In this document: in pieces, positions 36,125-46,807 of the stretch
How positions within the stretch are numbered: position 1 is the stretch's first letter
Layout of the letters: each line of letters begins with the position of its first letter
The notes under the pieces: generated by a model
Database searches by the model: none
What the model was told of the DNA's origin: nothing
What the model saw: the letters and a program-made list of their open reading frames with translations, nothing else
Made by a program: the position numbers and the translations under genes
Source of the DNA: Akkermansiaceae bacterium
Lineage (GTDB): Bacteria > Verrucomicrobiota > Verrucomicrobiia > Verrucomicrobiales > Akkermansiaceae
Direction: 5' to 3'
DNA length: 57,376 nt
NCBI GenBank assembly: GCA_903827375.1
Contig: CAIKHZ010000319.1
Span: 1-57,376 of the forward strand

Positions 36125-37711
36125 ATGATTGATCTTCCGTTCAACCTCCGGCTCAAGGAAATCCTGGGGGAAACCGGGCGCTTTCCGCTTGGCGTCGAAC
36201 TGGTGTCCACCCGCGGCACCATGAGCCAACAACTCACCCGAAAAACCCGTGAGTTTTCGCAAGACCTAACGGACAGTCCGCGGGTTGACTGGGTATCTAT
36301 CACCGACAATGCAGGGGGCAACCCGCAGCTCGCGCCCATCGCCTTGGGCACCCCGATCTTGTTTGCCGGCAAGGAGGTGGTGATTCACCTGACGTGCAAG
36401 GACCTGAACCGCTACGCGCTGGAGAGCCAATTGTGGCTGCTGGCCAGCCAGGGGTTTCACAACATTTTAGCGCTGACTGGCGACTATCCGATCGAGTGTT
36501 TTGAGGGTTGTGCAAAGCCGGTATTTGACCTCGACTCAGTGGGGCTGCTGACGCTCATTGAAAAGATGAACGGCGGCTTGGAGGTGACCTCGGGCAGTGC
36601 AAAGGTGGCGACCAAACTGGATCCAACGCATTTTTTTGCCGGTGCAGTAACCAGTAATTTCAAGTTCCGCGAGAACACACTGGTGCCACAATATTACAAA
36701 TTGGAGAAAAAAATCGAAGCCGGTGCCAAGTATATCATCAATCAAATCGGCTTTGATTCCCGCAAGGGTCACGAATTGCTCGAATACCTGCGCCTGCGCC
36801 AACTCGGCCACATCCCTGTCATCGGCAACGTCTATGTGCTGAGCCGCTTTGTGGCGCGGTTGTTCAACCAAATGAAAATCCCGGGAGTGATACTAACCGA
36901 CGAGTTGGAGGCACTTTGTCAGAAGCAAGGGGCATCGCCGGACAAGGGCAAGGTGTTTTTCCATGAGTTTGCGGCGAAGCAGTTGGCTATCTATCGAGGG
37001 CTTGGCTACGGAGCCGGCTATTTGGGTGGAGTGCACAGTTATGCGGAGATTGAGGCGATTCTGAAGGTGGAAAACTCGTTTGCCAAGGATGATTGGAAAC
37101 TCTTCGCCAAGGAAATCTCCTTCTCCCGCCCCGGCGAATTCTTCCTTTTCGAACCCGACCCCGATACCGGACTTTCCCGCCCCGGCACCGTCAACGGAGA
37201 TTGGCAGAAATCCCTGACAACCAAACAATCTAGCAAAAATGTGGGTTTGAGCTACCACCTTTCCAAGCGTTTCCACTCCCTCATGTTTGAACACGGCAAG
37301 GGCCTTGCGCCGCTAGCCACCACCCTTTGCCAAAACGCCATCAATCCCAGCCAGGGACCCAAGTGGCTGCGCGGCATCGAGCACCTGTCAAAATTCCTGT
37401 GGTTTGGCTGCAGGGATTGCGGCGATTGCTCGCTGGGAGAGACGGCATTTTTGTGTCCCGAATCCCAGTGCGCCAAGAACCAACGCAACGGCCCGTGCGG
37501 CGGCACCCGCGACGGCCGATGCGAGGTCTTCGACTACGAATGCATTTGGGCTCGTGCATACGACCGGATGAAATACGAGGGTCGATCCGAACAATTGCTA
37601 GGGCACGTGCCGGTCATTCAGAACCAAGGTCTGCGCGGCACCTCGAGCTGGGCGAATTTTTGGCTAGGCAAAGATCACGCGGCAAAGCAAGACTTCACCA
37701 CCCCCACATGA
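36125..37711 (+). CDS. metF: Methylenetetrahydrofolate reductase fused to a MetV-type Cys-rich domain
   Basis: Residues 1 to about 300 are the MetF barrel: PLGVELVSTRGTMSQQLTRK, WVSITDNAGGNP, VIHLTCKDLNR, LALTGDYPIE and GAKYIINQIGFDS. These fit reduction of 5,10-methylene-THF to 5-methyl-THF. The C-terminal part contains FGCRDCGDCSLGETAFLCPE, QCAKNQRNGPCGGTRDGRCE and ECIWARAYDRMKY, the signature of the MTHFR_C/MetV family. MetV partners MetF in acetogens and some other bacteria. The ATG at 36125 gives MIDLPFNLRL (528 residues); an upstream in-frame ATG is less likely. The stop overlaps the next start as ATGA. No SD is evident. Confidence 0.88.
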   Translation: MIDLPFNLRLKEILGETGRFPLGVELVSTRGTMSQQLTRKTREFSQDLTDSPRVDWVSITDNAGGNPQLAPIALGTPILFAGKEVVIHLTCKDLNRYALESQLWLLASQGFHNILALTGDYPIECFEGCAKPVFDLDSVGLLTLIEKMNGGLEVTSGSAKVATKLDPTHFFAGAVTSNFKFRENTLVPQYYKLEKKIEAGAKYIINQIGFDSRKGHELLEYLRLRQLGHIPVIGNVYVLSRFVARLFNQMKIPGVILTDELEALCQKQGASPDKGKVFFHEFAAKQLAIYRGLGYGAGYLGGVHSYAEIEAILKVENSFAKDDWKLFAKEISFSRPGEFFLFEPDPDTGLSRPGTVNGDWQKSLTTKQSSKNVGLSYHLSKRFHSLMFEHGKGLAPLATTLCQNAINPSQGPKWLRGIEHLSKFLWFGCRDCGDCSLGETAFLCPESQCAKNQRNGPCGGTRDGRCEVFDYECIWARAYDRMKYEGRSEQLLGHVPVIQNQGLRGTSSWANFWLGKDHAAKQDFTTPT

Positions 37712-38634
37712 ATCGACATCCCCTCCACATCATCGGCGAATTGATCAACCATTCCTATGGCCGAGCCCGCAAAGCCTGGCAGGCCCGGGATATCGCCGGT
37801 TATCAGGAATTGGCAAAACTCCAAAGCGCCTTGGGCGTCTCTTATCTAACGCTTAATATTGACGGCACCCGGATCCTTCCTGTGACGATGCAAGAGATGT
37901 TGGATTTCCTGCCGCAACTCATCCCTGCGATCCAGGAGGTGAGCTCCGTGCCTATCAGCTTCGACAACCCCGACGTGGCGTTCCACCGCGAATGCCTCAA
38001 ACACTACGATCCCGCAAAATCCACCGGGCGTCCCATCCTCAATTCCATCGCGGTATCCCGGCATGACGTCGCCGCCATGATTCAACTCGCCAAGGATCAC
38101 GACATGAACGTCATTGTCATGGCTTCCGAATGCCTGAGGCCCGGTGGCTTGCACGGTCCGGCCACCAGCGTGGAGGATATTCTCGACACAACCCGCTATT
38201 TTGTCGCGATGTTGCGTGAGCAGGCGGGCATTGAATGTGACCGAATCATTGTGGACCCGGGGCTGGCACCGATCGCCTCGGACACCAGTGGCTTGATCAA
38301 CCTGTGTCTTGATTCGATAGCCGCCCTGCGAACGGACCCGAATCTACAAGGCATTCACATATCTGTGGGTCTGTCAAACTTTGCGTTAGGCGCGCCCAAG
38401 TCGATGCAAGTGGCTTTGGAGCGGGCATTTTTGCGTTTGGCGATGGATGCTGGCATGGACTTTGCGCTCGCCAATCCCGAAAAAAACACAGTCCCCCTGG
38501 CCCACGATGCCAAGCTGGTGCGCGACCTCAGCCGCGTCCTCGATGAAGGCCGCGTCCACCCTGGCGAATCCGCCGAGGATGCCGGCTATCGTCAACTCGA
38601 CGCGTTGATGGACCTGTGGAGCGATCCCAATTGA
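37708..38634 (+). CDS. Pterin-binding (DHPS-like) methyltransferase, AcsE/MtrH-like
   Basis: The ATG at 37708 overlaps the metF TGA (ATGA), which fixes the start and gives 308 residues. The fold is a pterin-binding TIM barrel: MNRHPLHIIGELINHSYGRA, LGVSYLTLNIDGTRI, VPISFDNPDV, GRPILNSIAVSR, CDRIIVDPGLAPI and GIHISVGLSNFALGAP. This resembles methyl-THF:corrinoid methyltransferases and the MetH pterin domain more than folate-synthesising DHPS, because INH-S-x and NS-x-A-x-S lines occur in the former. It may move the methyl group made by MetF to a corrinoid protein, but no corrinoid protein or CODH/ACS gene is in the window. It is in one operon with metF and the next gene. Confidence 0.8.
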   Translation: MNRHPLHIIGELINHSYGRARKAWQARDIAGYQELAKLQSALGVSYLTLNIDGTRILPVTMQEMLDFLPQLIPAIQEVSSVPISFDNPDVAFHRECLKHYDPAKSTGRPILNSIAVSRHDVAAMIQLAKDHDMNVIVMASECLRPGGLHGPATSVEDILDTTRYFVAMLREQAGIECDRIIVDPGLAPIASDTSGLINLCLDSIAALRTDPNLQGIHISVGLSNFALGAPKSMQVALERAFLRLAMDAGMDFALANPEKNTVPLAHDAKLVRDLSRVLDEGRVHPGESAEDAGYRQLDALMDLWSDPN

Positions 38635-38641
38635 TTGAATC

Positions 38642-39943
38642 ATGCCCGCTCTATCGATGCCCCCGGACGTCCTGGCAAACCTGCGCGTCACCCCGGCTTA
38701 TCCGCTGCGCTGGATCGTCGTCGGAAAATTGCTGGATGCGGCGAATCACCGGGTTCTGACGAACGCTCACCTCATCTATAACTCATCCAATATTCTGTAT
38801 GTCGGCAACGAGCAACCCACTGCGGCAGTTACCGGTGGTCGCCTGACCCCGGATTTGATTTTGGCGGATTTCACGGCGCTGCCCGGGCTGATCGAGGGCC
38901 ACTCACACACATTTTTGGAAGGGGCGGAATTGGCGGCGGAGAAGCGTGGTATCTATCAGAAGCAGGATCCCGCCACCCTCTATCAGCTGGCAGCGGCCCG
39001 ATTGCAAGTCCTGGCCCGGTTGGGTATCATTGCGATGCGTGACGGGGGGGACAAGGACGGGGTTGGCCTGCGGCTGAGCCGGGACACCGTCCCTGATAGG
39101 TGCCCGGCATTCACCGCGCGGGTTTTCAGTCCCGGGGCTGGCATTCACCGCCTCGGCCGCTACGGCGGATTTTTCAGCACGCCGGTGGAAGATCACCTAT
39201 CCATCGAGAGTTGTGTGCAAGCCCGAGTGGCCGAGGGGGCTGACCACATCAAGATTGTGCCCACTGGGATTATCAATTTTGCCAAAGGTGCGGTGACGGC
39301 CAAGCCGCAGTTTGAGGTGGGGGAGATCCAACAATTCCGGCAGGCAGCGCACGCAAACCGGCGGCATCTGATGGCCCACGCCTCTGGAGAGATCGGCGTG
39401 GGGCACGCTATCGACGGCGGTGTCGATACCCTGGAGCACGGGTTTTTTATCAGCTCCGATCAGTTAGCAAAGATGCGTGACAAGGACATCGCGTGGGTGC
39501 CTACCTTCACCCCGGTGCAGGAACAAGTCGATCACTCAGATATCATGGGCTGGGATGCTCCCACGCTGGACCACCTCCGCCGCATCCTCGACAATCATGC
39601 CCGCAGTTTGCAACAGGCCCTGGCGCTGGGCGTCACCGTCTTGGTCGGCAGTGATTCGGGGTCCTGCGGCGTCGCCCACGGCACGGGTTTGTTATACGAG
39701 ATGGAGTTGTTGGAAATGGCCGGCATGCCAACCCTCGACATTCTGTGCCAGGCAACTCGCGGCAACTCGCTGCGTTTGATCGGCGGGGATCACTTCGGTT
39801 CGCTAGAAGCGGGCTTCAGACCGCGCTTCATCCTTACGGCAACCGACCCATTAGCCTCGGTGCGCAACCTCCAACACGAGCGTCTGGTGGTGTTCGATGG
39901 CGCGGCGGAATCCAGCGCGACGGTGAGCCTCGCCAATCTCTAA
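38642..39943 (+). CDS. Metal-dependent amidohydrolase (imidazolonepropionase-like), cytoplasmic
   Basis: The 433-residue protein lies 7 bp after the methyltransferase and is surely in the same operon. It has no signal peptide. Metal-site motifs of the amidohydrolase superfamily are visible: PGLIEGHSHT, HIKIVPTG (putative carbamylated Lys region), MAHASG, DTLEHGFF and VLVGSDSGS. The order and spacing match prolidase/imidazolonepropionase-like members that cleave cyclic amides or dipeptides. The operon context suggests a substrate that feeds or drains the C1-folate pool. The substrate is not predictable from sequence. Confidence 0.85.
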   Translation: MPALSMPPDVLANLRVTPAYPLRWIVVGKLLDAANHRVLTNAHLIYNSSNILYVGNEQPTAAVTGGRLTPDLILADFTALPGLIEGHSHTFLEGAELAAEKRGIYQKQDPATLYQLAAARLQVLARLGIIAMRDGGDKDGVGLRLSRDTVPDRCPAFTARVFSPGAGIHRLGRYGGFFSTPVEDHLSIESCVQARVAEGADHIKIVPTGIINFAKGAVTAKPQFEVGEIQQFRQAAHANRRHLMAHASGEIGVGHAIDGGVDTLEHGFFISSDQLAKMRDKDIAWVPTFTPVQEQVDHSDIMGWDAPTLDHLRRILDNHARSLQQALALGVTVLVGSDSGSCGVAHGTGLLYEMELLEMAGMPTLDILCQATRGNSLRLIGGDHFGSLEAGFRPRFILTATDPLASVRNLQHERLVVFDGAAESSATVSLANL

Positions 39944-40021
39944 CGAATATTCACTTCCGCCCCTGCCATTGTTTCCGACTTGGATATTTATTTTTCGACG
40001 TCGCATGGTTCATCCCCTTGT

Positions 40022-41425
40022 TCAAGGTTTCGGGTGTTCCGGCCAGCTCGACGGATCTAGCCAAATCTCCTGGTTGATACTGCCAATTGCGCCATTCGGG
40101 AAAGGGGAGAGTTGCGTGCCCGGTATCACTTTGCCATTACTCACCTCGGCAGCCGCCCAACCGACAGACAGGTGCCCGTTGCCAGAATTCTGTTTGTGCA
40201 ACGCCTCGATGTAATATTTCTTACCGGCCACGAGACTGATTGGCTTCGACCTCTGGCTTGGAAACTGAGTGAAGTTTCCGGCAGCCGTCGGCTGACGGGT
40301 GAAGGCGACCAGCACCTTGTTCTTCGGGTTTTCATCCGGGCTCAGGTATAACTCCGCGGTGGCGTCGGCCGCGATGGCAAAGTCGTAATCCGCAGTTTTT
40401 GGCGCGTGGACGAAGCCGCGCACTCGTCCACCGTAGAGATTGCCGACGCCTTTTTGGGCTTCAAATTGCTGGAGAACCATGCTGCGAGCCGGCTTCGTAT
40501 CGACGGGGATGTCTGCCAGGGATTTATTGGCTGCAAGCGTTTTTTGAGCGGTGATGGACTTCCACTTGCCCGGATTGATCTTATCAGGCTTGGTGTTTTT
40601 CAGCACAAAATTCACGATAGGTGTCGGGTCCGGGAGACTGTGAGGGCGATGCCCGGCACCCGGCTTTTTAACGAGTGTGACGTCGCCGCCGAGAGCCTTG
40701 TAACGGGTTTCCAACAGTAGCGCATTGCCCTCGATGGCGACCACCCAATCTTGCATATCACCGCAGACGACGAAGATTGGAATCTTCGCGTCGGCCATGG
40801 GCTTGAGATTATCGATCGGGTTGCCCTTGTAAGCACGCGCCTCGGCTTCAGTCATCCCATAGGCATTGAGGCAATCCCGCCAATCCCTGCCGGACGCCCT
40901 GGTCCGCCCACCCCCGCCCGGCCAACATTTGAAATCACACACCGGCGCGTCCAAATACATGCAGGCCACCAAATCCGGGTGACGGATTCCCCAGTTGAGG
41001 GCATACAAACCGCCGCGGCTGAATCCCTCCGGCACGGTCTTGGCGCTGAGATGATAGTTTTCGCAGACAAAGTCGTAGTAGAGGTCCATCGCGTCGAGAG
41101 CCACCGGTGCCCCAAACAGGCCGCCAACACCGATGTAGCCGACGTACACCCCTTTTTCTAGCAGGGCTATATCAGCTTGCGGATCGACCCCGAAAAACTC
41201 GGTGCGCCAAATCCAGGGATTGCCCTCAGCTGGCTTCTTGGGAATGACCAGCAAGGCGCCACGACCGCCCACATTGAAGTTGTGCTGCTCATAACCATTC
41301 CATTCACCCTTCTGAACCCCGGCAGGCGCGGCGAAGGCTTCTTGTGTGACCATCATCGCGCAAAGCGACATCAGCAGGATTGCCGTTCTAACGACTCTAA
41401 ATTGGAGGTGATGAATAGGGTGCAT
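40022..41425 (-). CDS. Exported alpha/beta hydrolase (prolyl-oligopeptidase-like) with PA14-like C-terminus
   Basis: The ATG at 41425 gives MHPIHHLQFRVVRTAILLMS, a signal peptide ending near EAFAAPAG; an in-frame extension to 41599 looks non-coding. The 467-residue protein has an alpha/beta hydrolase core with PEGFSRGGLYAL (nucleophile Ser) and KPGAGHRPHSL (catalytic His). IPIFVVCGDMQDWVV supplies the acid strand. A C-terminal sandwich of about 130 residues (LYGGRVRGFVHAPKTADYDF ... YYIEALHKQ ... HLSVGWA) is of PA14/anthrax-like type. Members of this family often act as carbohydrate esterases or peptidases, but the substrate is unknown. It is divergent from the next gene and shares a spacer with a palindrome. 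Confidence 0.78.
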   Translation of the reverse strand: MHPIHHLQFRVVRTAILLMSLCAMMVTQEAFAAPAGVQKGEWNGYEQHNFNVGGRGALLVIPKKPAEGNPWIWRTEFFGVDPQADIALLEKGVYVGYIGVGGLFGAPVALDAMDLYYDFVCENYHLSAKTVPEGFSRGGLYALNWGIRHPDLVACMYLDAPVCDFKCWPGGGGRTRASGRDWRDCLNAYGMTEAEARAYKGNPIDNLKPMADAKIPIFVVCGDMQDWVVAIEGNALLLETRYKALGGDVTLVKKPGAGHRPHSLPDPTPIVNFVLKNTKPDKINPGKWKSITAQKTLAANKSLADIPVDTKPARSMVLQQFEAQKGVGNLYGGRVRGFVHAPKTADYDFAIAADATAELYLSPDENPKNKVLVAFTRQPTAAGNFTQFPSQRSKPISLVAGKKYYIEALHKQNSGNGHLSVGWAAAEVSNGKVIPGTQLSPFPNGAIGSINQEIWLDPSSWPEHPKP

Positions 41426-41538
41426 GGGTATGGGGTTCCGCCACCAGAGTAGCCATCCAGCGCCGCTTGCCAAGGACAATGCCCAAATGCCACGATGCTT
41501 TAGCCCGGCACCAGGGCTCGACGTCAGGACGAGAACTT

Positions 41539-41571
41539 TGCGAGTTGACTCGCACGGATCGTTGTGCGAGT
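41539..41571. promoter_or_regulatory. Candidate operator: palindrome TGCGAGT-TG-ACTCGCA plus third half-site
   Basis: The perfect inverted repeat at 41539-41554 is followed by another TGCGAGT at 41565-41571, so the first and third half-sites are 26 bp apart. It lies in the 193-bp spacer between the divergent hydrolase gene and the helical-repeat gene. No regulator is encoded nearby. The half-site resembles, but is not identical to, the GCGAA boxes elsewhere. Confidence 0.4.
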
Positions 41572-41618
41572 CCTTGGTCGTGGAATCCCATCTCGACATG
41601 GATCAGCGGTAACTTGCC

Positions 41619-42038
41619 ATGCATTTCTTCACGCATCGCCGCTTGGGCCTCGCATCACACGGCTTCGTGTTAGCCATCGGCTTGCTCGGCGGACTGGTGT
41701 TGCTGGATCGCCATGGCCCGGAACCGGGACGGCTTGCCAGCACCCCGCGGCCACCAGCGCCAAGCGCTCATGCCCGGGCGGTGGCTGCTGCTTGGCTCGA
41801 CCAAGCGCTGGCCAAGGTGACGGCGGATCGCAAGGAGTCCAACCACTTTCTCGATAGAGAGAAACTGCCGATCCCCGAATTGCTCAAGCAAATCCGGCGG
41901 GATTCCAAAGAAGAGCGCGCCGAGACCAGCCAGCGGGTCGATGCCATCGTCAACGCCTCGTCGCGCTACCTGGACACCAACCCGATCCAGCCGCCGCCAT
42001 GCGCGACGCACAGAAGAACCCAACTGCCGAAAACATAG
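41619..42038 (+). CDS. Membrane-anchored N-terminal part of helical-repeat protein, or separate small gene
   Basis: The 139-residue frame has a hydrophobic segment (GFVLAIGLLGGLVLLD) near residues 15-31, a Pro/Ala linker and a helical part (VAAAWLDQALAKVTADRKES ... SQRVDAIVNASSRYLDTNP). The end after QPPP becomes an Arg/Thr-rich tail, CATHRRTQLPKT, as expected for out-of-frame translation. It overlaps the next gene by 40 bp. The two could be one protein of about 665 residues split by a 1-nt deletion near 41995, or two overlapping genes. Confidence 0.55.
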   Translation: MHFFTHRRLGLASHGFVLAIGLLGGLVLLDRHGPEPGRLASTPRPPAPSAHARAVAAAWLDQALAKVTADRKESNHFLDREKLPIPELLKQIRRDSKEERAETSQRVDAIVNASSRYLDTNPIQPPPCATHRRTQLPKT

Positions 42039-43582
42039 ACACCGCGCTCGCCATCTTCCATGCATGGCGGGAACGCGACCCTGAAGCCGCCCTGGCAAGC
42101 CTCGGCAGCAACTGGCACCTGCTGGGTTTTTGCGACACCACGTCGGCATTGCTAGAGCATGAATTTGGCCGGGACTGGATGGCGCAGCAAGTGCGAGAAG
42201 ACAACCTGCCCTATCGGATGCGCCGCGCCATCACCAGCGGCCTGGCAAGCCATTTGGCCTGGGACGCTGGCTTGGCAGGTTTCCTCACCTGCTATCAGAC
42301 CATCCCCGATCCGGAATTGAAGGACCTATTCTGGCGGCGCTTCGCCCAAGAATGGCCACTTGATGACCCGCTGGAAGTGGTTAGCATACTTACAAACAAC
42401 TGCCCGCCAGCCCTGCGCGACAAGCTGTTACATCAATGGGCACCGCCGGAAAGCCCATTCTCAAATCATTCATTGGAAACCACAAACGTGACTGTCGAGT
42501 GGTTCAAGCAGGTCCGTGGGGGACTGGATCCGTCCTTGGTGCCAGAGGCGATCCGGAACAATGAGTGCAAGCCATGGTGGTCGAATCCCTTCGGAATTGC
42601 CTTGCCGGAGCCTAAGTCGCTCGAGGAGGCTATCCATAGCAACCTAACGGAGGAAGCATCCAGGCCCAAAGAGATTGAGCACGCGATGACCCGTATGGTG
42701 GAGCAAGCGATCCAACAAAACCCCGGCCTCGCAGAACCCTATCTAACCGGCGGGGCAACACGCCGGGAATGGCTCGATCAATTGCGGCAGGCCATTCCCG
42801 GTGCGGATGCCTATCCGCAGGCCTTGGAGCAAGCCGCCTGGCGGACCACGGCCGGGCGCTCCGATCCCCAGCAACTCATGGCGTGGGCGGCGGAATTGTC
42901 TAAACAGGATGGCTTCAATGACATGTTTCGCGAGGTGGTGGCTCCTCGCTCCATGAGCAAAGAGGATCGCGATGAGCTGCGCAAACAATGGTTTGAGGAG
43001 TGGGGCCGACGCGATCCGGTCGGGCTGTTCGCCTATCTCGACCAATGTGCGGTATGGCCGGAGTCGCTGCGTCTGCCCTCCGATCTCGCGAGGAGCCGAC
43101 CGGACTTGCTGCTCGATTTCGCCATCCGCAACGGATGCGACGACGCGGCCCACATGCTGAGCTCCCCCTACTGCGACCTGCCAGCGGTGGTCCGCTTGAT
43201 CGATGCTCTGCCCGCTTCGGACGTAGGTCCGTCGCTGAGGAGCATCCGCGACGAAGCCTCGAGGAAACTCGGGGAAACTGGCGTGATACCAGAACATCCC
43301 AGCGCTGCAGATCTCCAGGGCTTGGCCCTCCGCTGCTTGAATGCGGGAGACCTTGACGGATTCTTCAGCCAGTTTGCGTTGGTCAATGAACCCCAAAAAC
43401 AAGATGAATTGGCCAGAGAACTGGGCCGCGAACTCAGAGATATCCTGCTGCCTCTCATCGTAGATCCCAAACTGAGGGACAAATTTGAGAGATGGCCCTG
43501 GGGGGATTCATTCGCCGAACCAATCGATGATCCCCCAGAGAGCGCCAATCCGCCCATGGACCCGTTCTCCGACTCAAACTAA
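41999..43582 (+). CDS. Alpha-helical repeat protein, function unknown
   Basis: The 527-residue frame starts at MRDAQKNPTAENIDTALAIF. It contains repeated amphipathic helices with the pattern W/F-x-x-x-DPEAALASL or DPVGLFAYL (for example RERDPEAALASL, EWGRRDPVGLFAYL, EWPLDDPLEVVSIL). This type of helical repeat is common in exported or anchored proteins of Verrucomicrobiota and has no known function. It has no own signal peptide, which supports joining it to the preceding membrane-anchored frame. The C-terminal tail is acidic and proline-rich (FAEPIDDPPESANPPMDPF). Confidence 0.65.
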   Translation: MRDAQKNPTAENIDTALAIFHAWRERDPEAALASLGSNWHLLGFCDTTSALLEHEFGRDWMAQQVREDNLPYRMRRAITSGLASHLAWDAGLAGFLTCYQTIPDPELKDLFWRRFAQEWPLDDPLEVVSILTNNCPPALRDKLLHQWAPPESPFSNHSLETTNVTVEWFKQVRGGLDPSLVPEAIRNNECKPWWSNPFGIALPEPKSLEEAIHSNLTEEASRPKEIEHAMTRMVEQAIQQNPGLAEPYLTGGATRREWLDQLRQAIPGADAYPQALEQAAWRTTAGRSDPQQLMAWAAELSKQDGFNDMFREVVAPRSMSKEDRDELRKQWFEEWGRRDPVGLFAYLDQCAVWPESLRLPSDLARSRPDLLLDFAIRNGCDDAAHMLSSPYCDLPAVVRLIDALPASDVGPSLRSIRDEASRKLGETGVIPEHPSAADLQGLALRCLNAGDLDGFFSQFALVNEPQKQDELARELGRELRDILLPLIVDPKLRDKFERWPWGDSFAEPIDDPPESANPPMDPFSDSN

Positions 43583-43630
43583 CAAACCCGTGCAAGCTTG
43601 CAAACTCCCCATCTCTCTCTGCTGCCCCGG

Positions 43631-43657
43631 AAATGTTACCATGCGAGGACTGACCCC
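43631..43657 (-). repeat. Repeat C, copy 2
   Basis: Exact 27-bp reverse complement of 33176-33202. It lies 48 bp after the helical-repeat gene and before the TPP riboswitch. Confidence 0.75.
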
Positions 43658-43717
43658 TTCCGTCTGAACTTCCGCCTTGCAAGCGGCGAGTTTCGGGCGA
43701 TGCTGGCGGCCTACACA

Positions 43718-43812
43718 CGACAGGGGAGCCGGGCGATCACCGGGCTGAGATTTTCCAACGCGCGGAAAAGACCCTCCGAACCTGACGCGGGTCATGCCGC
43801 CGGAGGGAGTCG
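43718..43812 (+). promoter_or_regulatory. TPP riboswitch (THI element) upstream of thiC
   Basis: The conserved parts are all visible in order: CAGGGGAGCC at 43721, GGGCTGAGA at 43742, GACCCTCCGAACCTGACGCG at 43770 and GGTCATGCCGCCGGAGGGAG from about 43790. CGAC at 43718-43721 can pair with GTCG at 43809-43812 as P1. The element ends about 100 bp before the thiC ATG. Thiamine pyrophosphate binding should switch off thiC expression. I cannot tell whether it acts through transcription termination or by blocking translation; no clear terminator follows. Confidence 0.9.
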
Positions 43813-43845
43813 AAACTTGGTTTCCCCTCCCCCGGCCGTGCCTGA

Positions 43846-46017
<2,172 letters not shown>

Positions 46018-46053
46018 TCCTCCCGACTCACTTCATTGGTTACGGGCGGGGCT

Positions 46054-46076
46054 TAGACACGCCGCTACAAGACACC
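46054..46076 (-). repeat. Dispersed intergenic repeat A, copy on minus strand
   Basis: TAGACACGCCGCTACAA is the exact reverse complement of 17 bases at 29413-29429, and the following GACACC also matches 29516-29522. It lies between thiC and the response regulator gene. Confidence 0.6.
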
Positions 46077-46126
46077 GACTCTAGGATTGCCCCGGAGCCG
46101 ACGTGGTGTAGCCTAGCGGCAGCCTT

Positions 46127-46807
46127 ATGCACCTTCTAGTCGCCGAAGACGACCCGCGCAGTTTAGAATTCCTCACCAAGGGGTTGAACGAGAACGGCTT
46201 TACGGTGGACGCGGCCACCGACGGTGAAACGGCGTGGCAGCGGATCCGGGAAGTCGCCTTTGACCTGATCATTCTCGATGTGATGATGCCAGCCATGGAC
46301 GGTTGGGACGTGATTACCCATCTGCGTGCCGCCGGCATTGCCACTCCGGTGTTATTCCTAACTGCTCGCGACACGGTCGCCGACCGCGTCAAGGGCCTGG
46401 ACCTAGGAGCTGACGATTATCTGGTCAAGCCCTTTGCCTGGCCGGAGTTTCTGGCCCGAGTGCGGACGTTGCTGCGGCGCAAAGTGGGGCCGGGCCCGGA
46501 GGTTCTGCGGGTGGCCGATCTGGAGCTGGATCTTGCCCGCATGAAAGCCCGGCGCAGTGGCCAGCCCATTGATCTAACCGCAAAAGAGTTCCAAATGCTC
46601 ACTCTGCTGGTCAGGCACCAGGGCGAGGTTGTGTCCCGAGACATGCTGGCCAAGCAAGTTTGGGAAGTGAACTTTTTTGTGGATTCCAATGCCATCGACG
46701 TCGCCCTCGGCAGGCTGCGCAAGAAGGTGGACGAGTCATTTTCCCATAAACTTATCCGCACCATCCGTGGTGCGGGCTATTCGCTGGAGGTGTCTGACCA
46801 TGCCTGA
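46127..46807 (+). CDS. OmpR-family response regulator (heavy-metal/CusR-like)
   Basis: The 226-residue protein has a receiver domain with acidic pocket EDD (7-9), phosphoacceptor D51 in ILDVMMPAMDGWD, T79 in FLTARD and K101 in LVKPFAW. A winged-helix DNA-binding domain follows (ADLELDLARMKARRSGQPID ... LTAKEFQMLTLLVRHQGEVV ... VALGRLRKKVD ... IRTIRGAGYSLE). It is closest in pattern to CusR/CopR-type regulators. Its stop overlaps the kinase start by 8 bp. The upstream 109 bp hold repeat A and no recognised operator. Confidence 0.93.
   Translation: MHLLVAEDDPRSLEFLTKGLNENGFTVDAATDGETAWQRIREVAFDLIILDVMMPAMDGWDVITHLRAAGIATPVLFLTARDTVADRVKGLDLGADDYLVKPFAWPEFLARVRTLLRRKVGPGPEVLRVADLELDLARMKARRSGQPIDLTAKEFQMLTLLVRHQGEVVSRDMLAKQVWEVNFFVDSNAIDVALGRLRKKVDESFSHKLIRTIRGAGYSLEVSDHA

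Noticed and set aside
37327-37707. N-terminal extension of the pterin methyltransferase frame
   Set aside because: Overlaps the metF MetV domain in another frame and is Arg-rich; the ATGA overlap at 37708 marks the true start.
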